64,000 bases of DNA from Microbulbifer sp. HZ11. Lineage in GTDB: Bacteria > Pseudomonadota > Gammaproteobacteria > Pseudomonadales > Cellvibrionaceae. The position numbers and the translations under genes were made by a program. This document shows, one piece after another, positions 26,300 to 34,900 of this stretch (the first letter of the stretch is position 1; each line of letters opens with the position of its first letter). Below the pieces are notes generated by a model. It ran no database searches and was not told the DNA's origin. It saw nothing but the letters and a program-made list of their open reading frames with translations. The stretch covers positions 1,116,001-1,180,000 of the forward strand of contig NZ_JELR01000001.1 in the NCBI RefSeq assembly GCF_000708675.1. The letters are read 5' to 3'.

Positions 26300-28150
26300 T
26301 CAGGTGGCGGCCTCTACACCGCGCTCCGTGGTCGGCGACACCGCTTCCGCCTCCTCCTCGGGTGCGATCAGACTGACAATCTGCCAGTCCTCCTTAATCT
26401 CAAATTCATGCCCAATTGTGCAGATGTGGATCTTCCCCTGGGGATCTACCGCATACAGCGGGGTAGCGCGATTGCCGTAAGTTTTCCCATAGTCTTCCAG
26501 GGTAAACTCTTCGCTGAGCCGCGTTGTGCGTATGGTCGCGCCCCTTGCGGTGAGGCTCGCCAGGCGCCCGTAAGTGGCGTTTTCGGAAAACAGGATCAGC
26601 TTCCGTGCGTACTCTTCCGATACCTGATGGCTGGCCCTTCCGGCCTGAGAGCCCGGGTTCAGACCAAACACCGCGTCATCTCCCAGCATGTGCTCAAAGT
26701 GATAAGTCACCAGCGGATTGAGCTGTTTGTATGGCGACAGGACCAGCACCTTGCCAACCGTGGATATATCCATGGTCAGACTGGCGTGTTCGGAAATGGG
26801 ATTACCATAATAGGTGGGGATATTGTCCATACGCGCCTCACTGATGCTATCCCAGTTGGTATCCGCGATCCGCACCGGTACCTCTTTCTGCATCAAGTCT
26901 TTCGCCAGCATCCGGGCGAATTTGCCTCCACCGAAAATCAGGAACCCATTGGGGTATGGCGCACGTACCCCCAGAAGCCTGGCAATAGGTTTAGACGTCA
27001 GACTCTGAACAACCACGGTGGTGATAATCAGGAGGAACACCATGGGTACCAGCAACTCGGATTTCGGCAGCCCGAAGGACTCCATTTTCAGTGCGAAGAG
27101 CGCAGACACTGCGGCGGCAACAATGCCGCGGGGAGCAATCCAGCTCAAAAGCGTCAGCTCCCGCCAGTTCAGACCCGAGCCCGGCGCCGACAGAAAAACC
27201 GAGAGGGGGCGGGCAACGTACATAATTGCGGCAAGTACCAACACAGCCCCCCATCCAAGTTGCGCCAGAGTGAACAATTCCACCCTGGCTGCCAACAGAA
27301 TAAACAGTGCCGAAATCAGCAGCACGCTGAGGGTTTCCTTGAATTCCAGGATGTCGTCGACGTCGAGGCCCTTCATGTTTGCCATCCAGATCCCCATTAC
27401 CGTCACTGTCAGCAGCCCGGACTCATGAGCCATAAGGTCGGATGCAGCATAGGCGCCGAGCATCAGGGTCAGCACGGCGGTATTGCGCAGATAATGTGGT
27501 ACCCAGTTGTTGCGCAGCAAAGTACCGAGAAAATGGCCCATCAGGGAACCGAGGCCAAACCCGATCACCACCACTTTCAACAGCAGAATCAGTGAGTGCT
27601 CAAACGGATTCTGGGTGGCAACAATATATTCGTAAACAAGTACCGCAAGGAGCGCGCCGATGGGATCAATCACGATGCCTTCCCAGCGCAGGATATTGGA
27701 GATTCGGGTGTTGGGTCGCACGGTGCGCAACATAGGTACGATTACCGTCGGCCCGGTAACCGTGACGATGGCACCAAACAGCGCCGCCAGCTGCATGGGC
27801 ATGCCGAGCACATAGTAAGCAACCGGAGTGGCCACCAGCCAAGTGACCAGTGCCCCCAGAGTACACAGGTTGCGCACCATGGTACCGTGGCCGGCAAGGT
27901 CTGAAAGTTTCAGGGTAAGCGCACCCTCAAACAAAATGATCGCTACCGCCAGAGATACCAGTGGAAATAAAAGATCTCCGAACAAGGCGTCCGGGTCCAA
28001 GGCTCCGGTGACCGGCCCCAACGCCAGTCCCGCCAGTAGAAGCGGAAGAATCGCCGGCAGCTTCAACATATACGCGAGGTACTGACAGGCGATCGAAACG
28101 ATGCCCACCAGCACCAGCATGGCCATAGGGTTTGAAAGAATCTGTTCCAT
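26300..28150 (-). CDS. CPA1-family cation/proton antiporter with a C-terminal TrkA-N domain
   Basis: A 616-residue protein. Residues 1-400 hold about a dozen membrane segments of the NhaP type, including the ion-binding LRWEGIVIDPIGALLAV (EGxxxDP). A Rossmann nucleotide-binding domain follows (FLIFGGGKFARMLAKDLMQ, about residues 405-520), resembling TrkA-N/RCK domains that gate transport by NAD(H) or similar ligands, and then a short C-terminal domain. Na+/H+ or K+/H+ exchange is likely; the sequence does not show which. Confidence 0.9.
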   Translation of the reverse strand: MEQILSNPMAMLVLVGIVSIACQYLAYMLKLPAILPLLLAGLALGPVTGALDPDALFGDLLFPLVSLAVAIILFEGALTLKLSDLAGHGTMVRNLCTLGALVTWLVATPVAYYVLGMPMQLAALFGAIVTVTGPTVIVPMLRTVRPNTRISNILRWEGIVIDPIGALLAVLVYEYIVATQNPFEHSLILLLKVVVIGFGLGSLMGHFLGTLLRNNWVPHYLRNTAVLTLMLGAYAASDLMAHESGLLTVTVMGIWMANMKGLDVDDILEFKETLSVLLISALFILLAARVELFTLAQLGWGAVLVLAAIMYVARPLSVFLSAPGSGLNWRELTLLSWIAPRGIVAAAVSALFALKMESFGLPKSELLVPMVFLLIITTVVVQSLTSKPIARLLGVRAPYPNGFLIFGGGKFARMLAKDLMQKEVPVRIADTNWDSISEARMDNIPTYYGNPISEHASLTMDISTVGKVLVLSPYKQLNPLVTYHFEHMLGDDAVFGLNPGSQAGRASHQVSEEYARKLILFSENATYGRLASLTARGATIRTTRLSEEFTLEDYGKTYGNRATPLYAVDPQGKIHICTIGHEFEIKEDWQIVSLIAPEEEAEAVSPTTERGVEAAT

Positions 28151-28225
28151 AGAAAAGCATTTGCCAAAATCCGATTACTGGCCGTTACCCTACCATATGG
28201 AACCACTCACCCATCACGGCAATTT

Positions 28226-29287
28226 TTACGCAGAGAACCCCTCCAGCACAATCTTGCCTACAGAGCTGTTACTTTCAACCTGCTTGTGCGCGCGGATCAG
28301 ATTTTCTGCGTTAATGGCTCCGTAGTGCTCGCCCTGCGTTGACCGAATTATCCCTTTGTCGATCAGCTGTGACAGCGCGGCTAACAGGTCGTGTTGCTTC
28401 TGCATATCCGCAGTACTGAACATGGAGCGGGTATACATGAACTCCCAGTGAAGCGAGATCGACTTGGTCTTCAGCTTGAGAACATCCAGCCCCTCCTGCG
28501 GGTCATCAATCAGCGCCAGCTTGCCCTGTGGTGCCAGCACCTCTACCAGCTGATCAAAGTGCTCGCCGGTATGGGTGAGACTGACCACGTGGGTCACGCC
28601 GTCGAGCCCCAGTGCCTGTAACTGCGGCAGCATGGGTTGGTGATGATTGATCACATGGTCCGCCCCCAGATCCATCACCCAGCTTCGGCTTTTTTCCCGC
28701 GAAGCGGTGCCAATGACAGTTGCCCCCGTCAGCTTCTTGGCCAGCTGGATCAGGATTGAGCCAACGCCACCTGCCGCGCCAACGATCAGTATCCGGGCAG
28801 CCTCACCGGTGTCGGTAAAACCCTGTGCATACGGTTTCACGTCGGCGGGCAGTTGCGCGACAAACCCCAGGCGGTCAAACAGCAATTCCCAGGCGGTGAT
28901 CGCAGTAAGCGGCATGGCTGCAGCCTGAGTATCGGAGAGCGACGCCGGCTTTATCCCGACAATCCGCTCATCCACCAGCTGGTACTCTGCGTTAGATCCC
29001 TGGCGCCTCAGGTCCCCCGCGTACCAGACCGAGTCACCGACCTCAAACAGAGAGACCTCGTCTCCCGCAGCCACCACCTCTCCCACAGCGTCCCACCCCA
29101 AGACCTTGTGTTCAGCTTTATCAGGGGCGACAGACACGCGGATTTTCGTATCTACCGGATTTACCGAGATGGCGCGTACCTTCACTAAGAGATCCCGCCC
29201 GGTGGCGTGTGGCATCGGCAGGTTCACATCGGCAAGGGCACCAGGCGCGTTGATATCAAGGGGCTGGGTATAGGCAACGGCTTTCAT
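28226..29287 (-). CDS. Zinc-type alcohol dehydrogenase-like (quinone oxidoreductase) protein
   Basis: A 353-residue medium-chain reductase. MKAVAYTQPLDIN sets the start at 29287. The GroES-like domain contains ISVNPVDTKIR, and the NADPH fold has VGAAGGVGSILIQLAKKL. The zinc ligands of classical alcohol dehydrogenases are not evident, so it resembles NADPH:quinone reductases of the zinc-binding alcohol dehydrogenase family. A LysR gene is divergent 126 bases away and probably controls it. Confidence 0.85.
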   Translation of the reverse strand: MKAVAYTQPLDINAPGALADVNLPMPHATGRDLLVKVRAISVNPVDTKIRVSVAPDKAEHKVLGWDAVGEVVAAGDEVSLFEVGDSVWYAGDLRRQGSNAEYQLVDERIVGIKPASLSDTQAAAMPLTAITAWELLFDRLGFVAQLPADVKPYAQGFTDTGEAARILIVGAAGGVGSILIQLAKKLTGATVIGTASREKSRSWVMDLGADHVINHHQPMLPQLQALGLDGVTHVVSLTHTGEHFDQLVEVLAPQGKLALIDDPQEGLDVLKLKTKSISLHWEFMYTRSMFSTADMQKQHDLLAALSQLIDKGIIRSTQGEHYGAINAENLIRAHKQVESNSSVGKIVLEGFSA

Positions 29288-29413
29288 AAAGTTGACCCTC
29301 GGTTGTATCCCCATGGTATGGAGACGAATATAGGTTGACCCGGGTATTGTCGCCATGGGATTACATGCTATAAACAGATCAATACAACAAACATATTCAA
29401 AATATTTTTGATA

Positions 29414-30322
29414 ATGAATACCGACGATCTACAACTGTTTGTGCATACGGCTGATATCGGCAGCATTACCCGCGCGGCCCAGCAAATGGACCTAACTCCT
29501 GCCGCTGCCAGCGCCGCACTCAAGAGGCTGGAAAAGCAGCTCCAGGCGCAGCTGTTCATCCGCTCTACCCGCCAGCTGCGGATTACCGAGGAAGGCGAAC
29601 GGTTTCTGATGTACTGCCGAAAAGCGTTGACGGTGCTGGAAGAAGGACGCGCGGCCCTGGGGAACAGTGGTGGGAAGATCGCCGGTGAGCTGCGTCTGTC
29701 CGCCCCATCGGATCTGGGGCGTAATATCCTGCTGGGCTGGCTGGATGAGGTCATGAGCCTGCATCCGGAGCTCAGCATCAGCCTGACGCTGGGAGACTCT
29801 TTATCCGACTTTTATCTGGACCGGGTGGACCTGGCGATCCGCTATGGCAATCTCGCCGACTCCTCGCGTATCGCCTTTAAACTGGCAACAACAGAGCGCG
29901 TACTCTGTGCCTCCCCGGACTATATTGCTCGATTTGGCGCCCCGGAGAACGCCCAGGCACTGCTGCAACACAACTGCCTGTTATTCCAGCTAAGCGGTCG
30001 CGTCAATGATATCTGGGAGCTGGTTCCCGCCAAAGGCTCCGAACATAAAGCGGAAAAAATTCGAGTCACCAGCAATCGCACCACCAATGACGCTGATGTA
30101 GTTCGCCGCTGGACCATCGCCGGCAAGGGTATTTCATTCAAAGCCAGACTGGATATGTCCAATGAACTGCGCAACGGTACACTGGTGCGCGTCCTGCCAG
30201 AGCTTCAGTCGCACCCGATCGAGCTCAACCTGGTGTGCCCTTCACGCAGACAGGTCACCCCGGCGGTGCTGCTGTTGCGGGATTTTCTGCGGCAAAAATT
30301 CGCACAACAGCTGGCGCAGTAA
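29414..30322 (+). CDS. LysR-family transcriptional regulator
   Basis: A 302-residue LysR protein. The winged helix-turn-helix is MNTDDLQLFVHTADIGSITRAAQQMDLTPAAASAALKRLE, written here only to mark residues 1-40, and the effector domain begins ELRLSAPSDLGRNILL. The effector domain resembles the large CrgA/DsdC-like group that regulates adjacent oxidoreductases. The ATG at 29414 is preferred to a TTG two codons upstream. It is divergent from the quinone oxidoreductase gene and convergent with dgoK. Confidence 0.9.
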   Translation: MNTDDLQLFVHTADIGSITRAAQQMDLTPAAASAALKRLEKQLQAQLFIRSTRQLRITEEGERFLMYCRKALTVLEEGRAALGNSGGKIAGELRLSAPSDLGRNILLGWLDEVMSLHPELSISLTLGDSLSDFYLDRVDLAIRYGNLADSSRIAFKLATTERVLCASPDYIARFGAPENAQALLQHNCLLFQLSGRVNDIWELVPAKGSEHKAEKIRVTSNRTTNDADVVRRWTIAGKGISFKARLDMSNELRNGTLVRVLPELQSHPIELNLVCPSRRQVTPAVLLLRDFLRQKFAQQLAQ

Positions 30323-30361
30323 CTACGACCCTTGGCCGCTACCTCAGCCGCCCCTCTGTAC

Positions 30362-31261
30362 TCAAAGCCCGTGCTCCCGGGCAATGGCATGCAAACCAAG
30401 TGCGGCGAAGGTATCACCGGAATAATGCCTGTACGGAAGCCTGAAATACTCCATAGCCTTGCCATAAGGTACAGCCAGAGAATCACCACAGATCAGATGG
30501 ATGCGCTCTCCCCGTCGCAGTTTCCCACTCACGGCCGCAACCTCGCTGCCGATCAGAAGCCCAGAGAGATAAGAAGCACTGGCGCTTACTGGCTGCAACC
30601 CCAGCACGGATCGACTGCGGGCATTAAACAGTTGATGGATCAGCCCGGACTCTTGAGCACTGGCGGCCAGCCCGGCAACGAAAGCCGCGGAGGAAAACTG
30701 CTGCTTGTCTTGTACCAGTACACTGTGCTCGGTCAGTAGCGCGTACAATTCGCCAGTAAAGGCGGTACTGAAGCTACAGATCTCACCACCTTCCACCTGC
30801 ACCCACTTGCTATGGGTACCGGGCAGGCAAAGCGTGCTTTGTGCCTGCTCCTGCTCACTCGCCTGAGTCAGCCAGCCGATTACCTGCGTTTCTTCGCCGC
30901 GCATCACCTCCGCGGTACCAAGGTCGGTAACGCACTTCACGCCCGGGACACACCAGGCGGTGAGGTGAGTATCCGGGACCTTTACCAAATCCCGGCCGAG
31001 TGACCTGCGGGACGCAGGGCAGGCCACGTAAGGCGCCTCATACCAACCAATACCGGAGCCCACCATTCCGCACAGCAACAGCGGCAGGTCATCGCTGCCC
31101 ATCGCCAGTATCTGAGCCTTCAGATAGGCTTCCATCTCCGGCTGCGGTACGCTTTTCACCCCGCGGTTCGAACTGATCTGGCCGACAATTTTTCCGGCCC
31201 CATCCACACGCATCAGCCGGAAACTACTGGTCCCCCAGTCACACACCAGCACCTCATTCAT
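30362..31261 (-). CDS. dgoK: 2-dehydro-3-deoxygalactonokinase
   Basis: A 299-residue sugar-acid kinase phosphorylating 2-keto-3-deoxygalactonate at C6. VCDWGTSSFRLMRVD is the phosphate-1 motif, LCGMVGSGIGWYEAPYV and LCLPGTHSKWVQVE are DgoK signatures, and FAALGLHAIA closes the chain. With DgoA at 46166 and the dehydratase at 42336 it forms the D-galactonate pathway. In the alternative L-AHG route it could also act on 2-keto-3-deoxygluconate; this is inference. It is divergent from the gntR gene across a region carrying the TTGTTAACAA palindrome. Confidence 0.93.
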   Translation of the reverse strand: MNEVLVCDWGTSSFRLMRVDGAGKIVGQISSNRGVKSVPQPEMEAYLKAQILAMGSDDLPLLLCGMVGSGIGWYEAPYVACPASRRSLGRDLVKVPDTHLTAWCVPGVKCVTDLGTAEVMRGEETQVIGWLTQASEQEQAQSTLCLPGTHSKWVQVEGGEICSFSTAFTGELYALLTEHSVLVQDKQQFSSAAFVAGLAASAQESGLIHQLFNARSRSVLGLQPVSASASYLSGLLIGSEVAAVSGKLRRGERIHLICGDSLAVPYGKAMEYFRLPYRHYSGDTFAALGLHAIAREHGL

Positions 31262-31664
31262 TAGCGTACCCTCGGCTATCCATTTGATATATCTATTGGT
31301 TGACTGTTGACCATTGACGGATAATCCACATGGAACTGCCCTAGCACCACGGATTCTGGTTCTGTCCCGCCATTCTGGTTTGGGATTTAACCAGCATTAT
31401 TGTCCATTGTTAACAATTTGATGGCGATTTTTTTACCGGCCTGCGGTACTATCCGTGTAACGGGAACCTGTTGTAGATTTGTTACAAGTTCCAGCGGCAT
31501 CCACCCATGTCCCGGTGCCGCCGGCTGCCGCCGCCGGGAGCGCAACATGAGATGTGATTTGCGCGAAAGGCGGCGTACAGGGTAGGCAGCTGTATCCGAG
31601 AACCTAAGTCACGGTAGGAGGGGCGACTCCCCTGCCTCAAGATAAATGGTGAGCAGAATCCATC
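31262..31664. other. Divergent regulatory region dgoK / gntR
   Basis: About 400 bases without a gene. It holds the operator-like palindrome at 31406-31417 and, at 31299-31314, a direct repeat of GTTGAC (GGTTGACTGTTGACC). TACTAT at 31447-31452 is a possible -10 for the gntR gene. The long leader before the gntR ATG is otherwise featureless. Confidence 0.5.
31406..31417. promoter_or_regulatory. Operator-like palindrome ATTGTTAACAAT (site 1)
   Basis: A perfect 12-bp palindrome in the dgoK-gntR divergent region, 248 bases before the gntR ATG and 145 before dgoK. The same TTGTTAACAA core recurs upstream of three other gene groups of the agarose locus. Binding by the adjacent GntR protein is inferred. 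Confidence 0.65.
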
Positions 31665-32273
31665 ATGCGTGAAGCCACAAAGATTATTCCGGTACGCGAG
31701 CAGATTGCGGACCAATTACGCTCCGACATTATTTCCGGAGAACTCGCCCCCACAACCAAGCTGAACGAGCAGCAACTCGCCAATCGCTTTGGGGTGTCCC
31801 GCGGTCCGGTGCGCGACGTACTCTTGCAGCTCACCAAAGAAGGCCTGCTGGTTGCCAAGAACAACTGCGGGGTATCGGTAAACAGCGTGCTGGATCCGTC
31901 CATGCAGGAGCTGATGATTGACATTCGCCGCCGCATCGAGGTGTTCGCCATTTCCCAGCTGAAAGGCAAGCTGACCGAGATGGACTTTGCCGAACTGGAA
32001 GACATTCTGGTGCGCCTGCAGGACGCCTTCGACGCGCAGGAATTTAACGAGGTCACCAAGGCGGATATCGATTTCCACCGTTACCTGGTACACGCTGCCG
32101 GCGGCGACGAACTGACCAACCTCTGGTACCCCATCGTGCTGCGCATGCGTATGAACTACAAGCGTATCTCCAAGCCGAAAGACTGTGTGGACGAGCACCG
32201 CGCGATACTGGATGCCCTCAAGGCCAACAAGATCAACGTGGCCACGACTGCACTGCGTGCGAACATCAAGTAA
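31665..32273 (+). CDS. GntR-family regulator with FCD domain (candidate regulator of the agarose locus)
   Basis: A 202-residue regulator. Residues 8-75 form the GntR winged helix (REQIADQLRSDIISGELAP, then LANRFGVSRGPVRDVLLQL), and residues 90-200 form an FCD ligand domain with the metal-binding pattern DIDFHRYLVHAAG and DEHRAILDAL. FCD regulators commonly sense sugar acids. It is slightly short for the family because the C-terminus ends soon after the last FCD helix. Its position in the agarose locus and the recurring TTGTTAACAA palindrome suggest it represses the locus until a keto-deoxy sugar acid or related intermediate binds. Confidence 0.88.
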   Translation: MREATKIIPVREQIADQLRSDIISGELAPTTKLNEQQLANRFGVSRGPVRDVLLQLTKEGLLVAKNNCGVSVNSVLDPSMQELMIDIRRRIEVFAISQLKGKLTEMDFAELEDILVRLQDAFDAQEFNEVTKADIDFHRYLVHAAGGDELTNLWYPIVLRMRMNYKRISKPKDCVDEHRAILDALKANKINVATTALRANIK

Positions 32274-32291
32274 TCCGTATACCGAATTCTT

Positions 32292-32525
32292 TAAGCCCGA
32301 CCAAGTGCCGTAATGCTGTTCACTTAAGTAATTCTGTGGCGGCGCCGCTACCGGGTGCGGTCTTGTGAGACACGCCGTAAACCCATCCCTGGGGGCTCTG
32401 CACCGCCATCCCTGGGGGCTCTGCACCGCCATCCCTGGCGGTGAAGGTCTCACAAGACCGCACCCGGTATCTTCGCCTTCAGCTACGTTAAGTGAACAGC
32501 ATTAGGCCAAGTGCCGGGCTTTTTT
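32292..32525 (+). terminator. Terminator of the gntR gene, split by a repeat element
   Basis: The left half-stem AAGCCCG (32293-32299) and right half-stem CGGGCTT plus T-run (32515-32525) would form an ordinary hairpin with loop ACCAAGTGC if the element at 32311-32506 were removed. The loop sequence CCAAGTGCCG is present on both sides of the element. Confidence 0.65.
32311..32504. repeat. 194-bp inverted-repeat element inserted in a terminator loop
   Basis: Perfect 17-bp terminal inverted repeats (TAATGCTGTTCACTTAA and its complement) enclose a second, internal 22-bp inverted repeat (32350-32371 and 32447-32468). Its centre is a 23-base unit beginning CATCCCTGGGGGC, present twice in tandem (32384-32429) and partly a third time. 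Flanking CCAAGTGCCG direct repeats (32301-32310, 32507-32516) look like a target duplication. It has no coding capacity. Confidence 0.85.
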
Positions 32526-32564
32526 GCGCCTGAAACCTCGCAATAGACAGAAAAACTCGACAGG

Positions 32565-32592
32565 TAAAAAAAGCGGGGACATTAGTCCCCGC
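32565..32592 (-). terminator. Terminator of the aldehyde dehydrogenase gene / agarose operon
   Basis: Stem GCGGGGAC/GTCCCCGC with a 4-base loop, followed on the minus strand by a T7 tract. It lies 47 bases after the stop at 32639 and would end the operon that starts with the cycloisomerase. Confidence 0.88.
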
Positions 32593-32638
32593 AAAGATGT
32601 TCATCCTGATGAGATGAAAGGAAGCCTCCGGAAGTCGC

Positions 32639-34093
32639 TCACACTTCCGATAAGTAAACGGTTTTCTTGTCCACGTACTGCTCAAGTCCGTAGCGACCAT
32701 CCTCGCCACCAATGCCGGATAGTTTCCAACCGTTGTGGAAACCCTGATGCTGCTCGCCAATACCGCGGTTCACATACACCTCTCCCACTTCCATTTCCGC
32801 AATGGACTGGTGGATATAGCGCAGGTTTTCGGTAAACAGGTAGGCAGAGAGGCCGTACTCGCTGTCGTTGGTGTAGGCGATAGCCTGATCGATACTGGAG
32901 ATCTTCACGATCGGTAGAATCGGACCGAAGGTTTCCTCGTGCACCAGAATGTTGTCCTGCTGAACATTGGTGAGCACGGTCGGCTCGTACCAGTTGCCCC
33001 CTTCGAAGCCAGCAACTTGCGCGGGCTTGCCGCCAGTTAGTAGCTCCGCCCCCTGGGCGATACTTTTCTGCACCAGCTCGTGGATATGCTCGATTTCACG
33101 GGCATTTACTTTGGGCCCCATCTGCGAGGATTCATCCAGCGGGTTACCCACTTTCAACGCCTTCACCTTGGGCAGGAACCTGGCCATAAATGCGTCGTAT
33201 ACCTTCTCGTGTACGTACAGGCGCTCCGCACAGGTACACACCTGGCCGCAGTTGGCATAGCGGGTCCACAGTGCGGCTTCCGCAGCCTTATCCAGATCTG
33301 CATCTTCCATCACGATAAATGGCGCCTTACCACCCAGTTCCAGCATGACCGGAATCATGTGTTTGCCACTGGCCTGGTGAATAATCTGGCCGGCGCGAGT
33401 GCTGCCGGTCATGGTGATCATCGCGGTCAGCGGGCTTTCGCACAGGGCCTGGCCAACAATGGAGCCTTCACCGTTGACGATATTCAGCACGCCTGCGGGA
33501 ATACCCACTTCGTTGGCAATGCGACCCAACTCCATGGTGGTGAGCGGTGTTTCCTGAGTTGGCTTGATGACAATGCTATTGCCGGTCACCAACGCCGGGC
33601 CGATCTTGCGCCCAGCCAGAGCCAGCGGGAAGTTCCACGCGGTAATCGCCACAACAACGCCGCGAGGTACCTTGTGGATGTAGATTTTTTCGTCTGTATT
33701 ATCAGAGGGCAGGATATCGCCCTCCAGCGTCAGCGCGTTGTCGCAGGCGTACTCAATAAACGTTGCGGTCGCGTTGACTTCATCGCGGGCCACACCAATC
33801 AGCTTGCCCTGCTCTTTTACCAGCAGCTCTGCCAGACCTTCGGTCTCGGCACGAATCGCCGCGGCAAACTTGCGCAACAGCGCCGCGCGATCACGAGCGG
33901 TGCACTTCGCCCAGGCCTTCTGTGCCTGCTTGGCATTGGCCAGCGCCGCTTCCGCATCTTCCGCACAGCCTTTGGGAATATTCCCCAGCACCTCACCGGT
34001 GCTCGGGTTCAGCACTTCAATAACGCCATCGGCCCTGGAGGCAATGTATTCGCCGTTAACGAAGTTCACGTTGTTTTTAATTGCAATTGCCAT
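32639..34093 (-). CDS. AldA-like aldehyde dehydrogenase, candidate 3,6-anhydro-L-galactose dehydrogenase
   Basis: A 484-residue NAD(P)-dependent aldehyde dehydrogenase. The catalytic cysteine is in [14 protein letters not shown] (about residue 283), [11 protein letters not shown] holds the general-base glutamate, and [22 protein letters not shown] is the C-terminal AldA-type signature. Overall it is closest to lactaldehyde dehydrogenase AldA. Its place at the end of a cycloisomerase - Zn-dehydrogenase - SDR operon suggests oxidation of 3,6-anhydro-L-galactose to its acid, the first step of the known pathway. It begins 4 bases after the SDR stop, with GGAG upstream. Confidence 0.88.
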   Translation of the reverse strand: MAIAIKNNVNFVNGEYIASRADGVIEVLNPSTGEVLGNIPKGCAEDAEAALANAKQAQKAWAKCTARDRAALLRKFAAAIRAETEGLAELLVKEQGKLIGVARDEVNATATFIEYACDNALTLEGDILPSDNTDEKIYIHKVPRGVVVAITAWNFPLALAGRKIGPALVTGNSIVIKPTQETPLTTMELGRIANEVGIPAGVLNIVNGEGSIVGQALCESPLTAMITMTGSTRAGQIIHQASGKHMIPVMLELGGKAPFIVMEDADLDKAAEAALWTRYANCGQVCTCAERLYVHEKVYDAFMARFLPKVKALKVGNPLDESSQMGPKVNAREIEHIHELVQKSIAQGAELLTGGKPAQVAGFEGGNWYEPTVLTNVQQDNILVHEETFGPILPIVKISSIDQAIAYTNDSEYGLSAYLFTENLRYIHQSIAEMEVGEVYVNRGIGEQHQGFHNGWKLSGIGGEDGRYGLEQYVDKKTVYLSEV

Positions 34094-34096
34094 GGG

Positions 34097-34861
34097 TTAT
34101 CTCCCCATCCAGCCACCGTCCACCAGTAGGACGCTGCCGTTCATATAGTTAGAAGCTTCGGAAGCCAGGAATACCACCGGGCCTTTAAAGTCTTCCGGCT
34201 CTCCCCAGCGGCCCTGGGGAATACGCGCGAGAATACTCGCCGCACGCTCGCTGTCTTCGCGCAGGGCCTGGGTGTTATCGGTCGCGATATAACCCGGTGC
34301 GATGGCATTCACGTTCACGCCTTTGGACGCCCACTCATTGGACAGCGCCATGGTGATCTGGCCGATAGCCCCTTTACTGGCGGCGTATCCCGGTACGGTA
34401 ATGCCGCCCTGGAACGTGAGCAGGGACGCGGTGAAGATAATCTTTCCGGAACCCTGCGCCACCATTTCCTTGCCGATTTCGCGGCTCAGAATAAACTGGG
34501 CATTCAGATTGACTTCGATCACCTTGTCCCACAGGTCATCCCCGTGTTCCGCCGCCGGTGCACGCAGAATCGTACCGGCGTTGTTCACCAGAATATCGAT
34601 CCGGGCGTGTTCACTTTTTACCTTGTCGATAAAACCGTACAGAGAACTGCGATCGGAAAAATCGCACTGGTAAGGGAAAAATTGCTGACCTGCCGCGGAT
34701 ACTTCCCGGCCTACGTCAGATTCATTCAGATCCAGATTGGCCGATACACCGATGACGTCGGCACCTGCTTCCGCCAGGGCCACCGCCATGGCTTTGCCGA
34801 TGCCTCGGTTACAGCCGGTAACCAGGGCTTTTTTGCCGGCGAGGCTGAATTGTTGCAACAT
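34097..34861 (-). CDS. KduD-like short-chain dehydrogenase, candidate diketo-deoxy-sugar-acid reductase
   Basis: A 254-residue SDR. TGCNRGIGKAMA is the NAD(P)-binding loop, NNAGTILRAPAAEH the central motif, and YAASKG the catalytic YxxxK. The sequence resembles KduD (2-dehydro-3-deoxy-D-gluconate 5-dehydrogenase). In the published L-AHG pathway a dehydrogenase and a reductase invert C5 through a 2,5-diketo-3-deoxy acid to give 2-keto-3-deoxygluconate; this gene and the neighbouring zinc dehydrogenase fit that pair. The assignment to the reductase step is inference. Confidence 0.88.
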   Translation of the reverse strand: MLQQFSLAGKKALVTGCNRGIGKAMAVALAEAGADVIGVSANLDLNESDVGREVSAAGQQFFPYQCDFSDRSSLYGFIDKVKSEHARIDILVNNAGTILRAPAAEHGDDLWDKVIEVNLNAQFILSREIGKEMVAQGSGKIIFTASLLTFQGGITVPGYAASKGAIGQITMALSNEWASKGVNVNAIAPGYIATDNTQALREDSERAASILARIPQGRWGEPEDFKGPVVFLASEASNYMNGSVLLVDGGWMGR

Positions 34862-34900
34862 CGTTTTACTCTCTAAATTCTTTAATTGGCGAATCGCGGC

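Noticed and set aside
26408-27595. A 395-codon open frame antisense to the antiporter
   Set aside because: Histidine/glutamine-rich translation without any family features; the antiporter frame is secure.
2001-32504. CRISPR array made by the short palindromic repeats
   Set aside because: The repeats are widely separated single elements with inverted ends, not regularly spaced direct repeats, and no cas gene is present.
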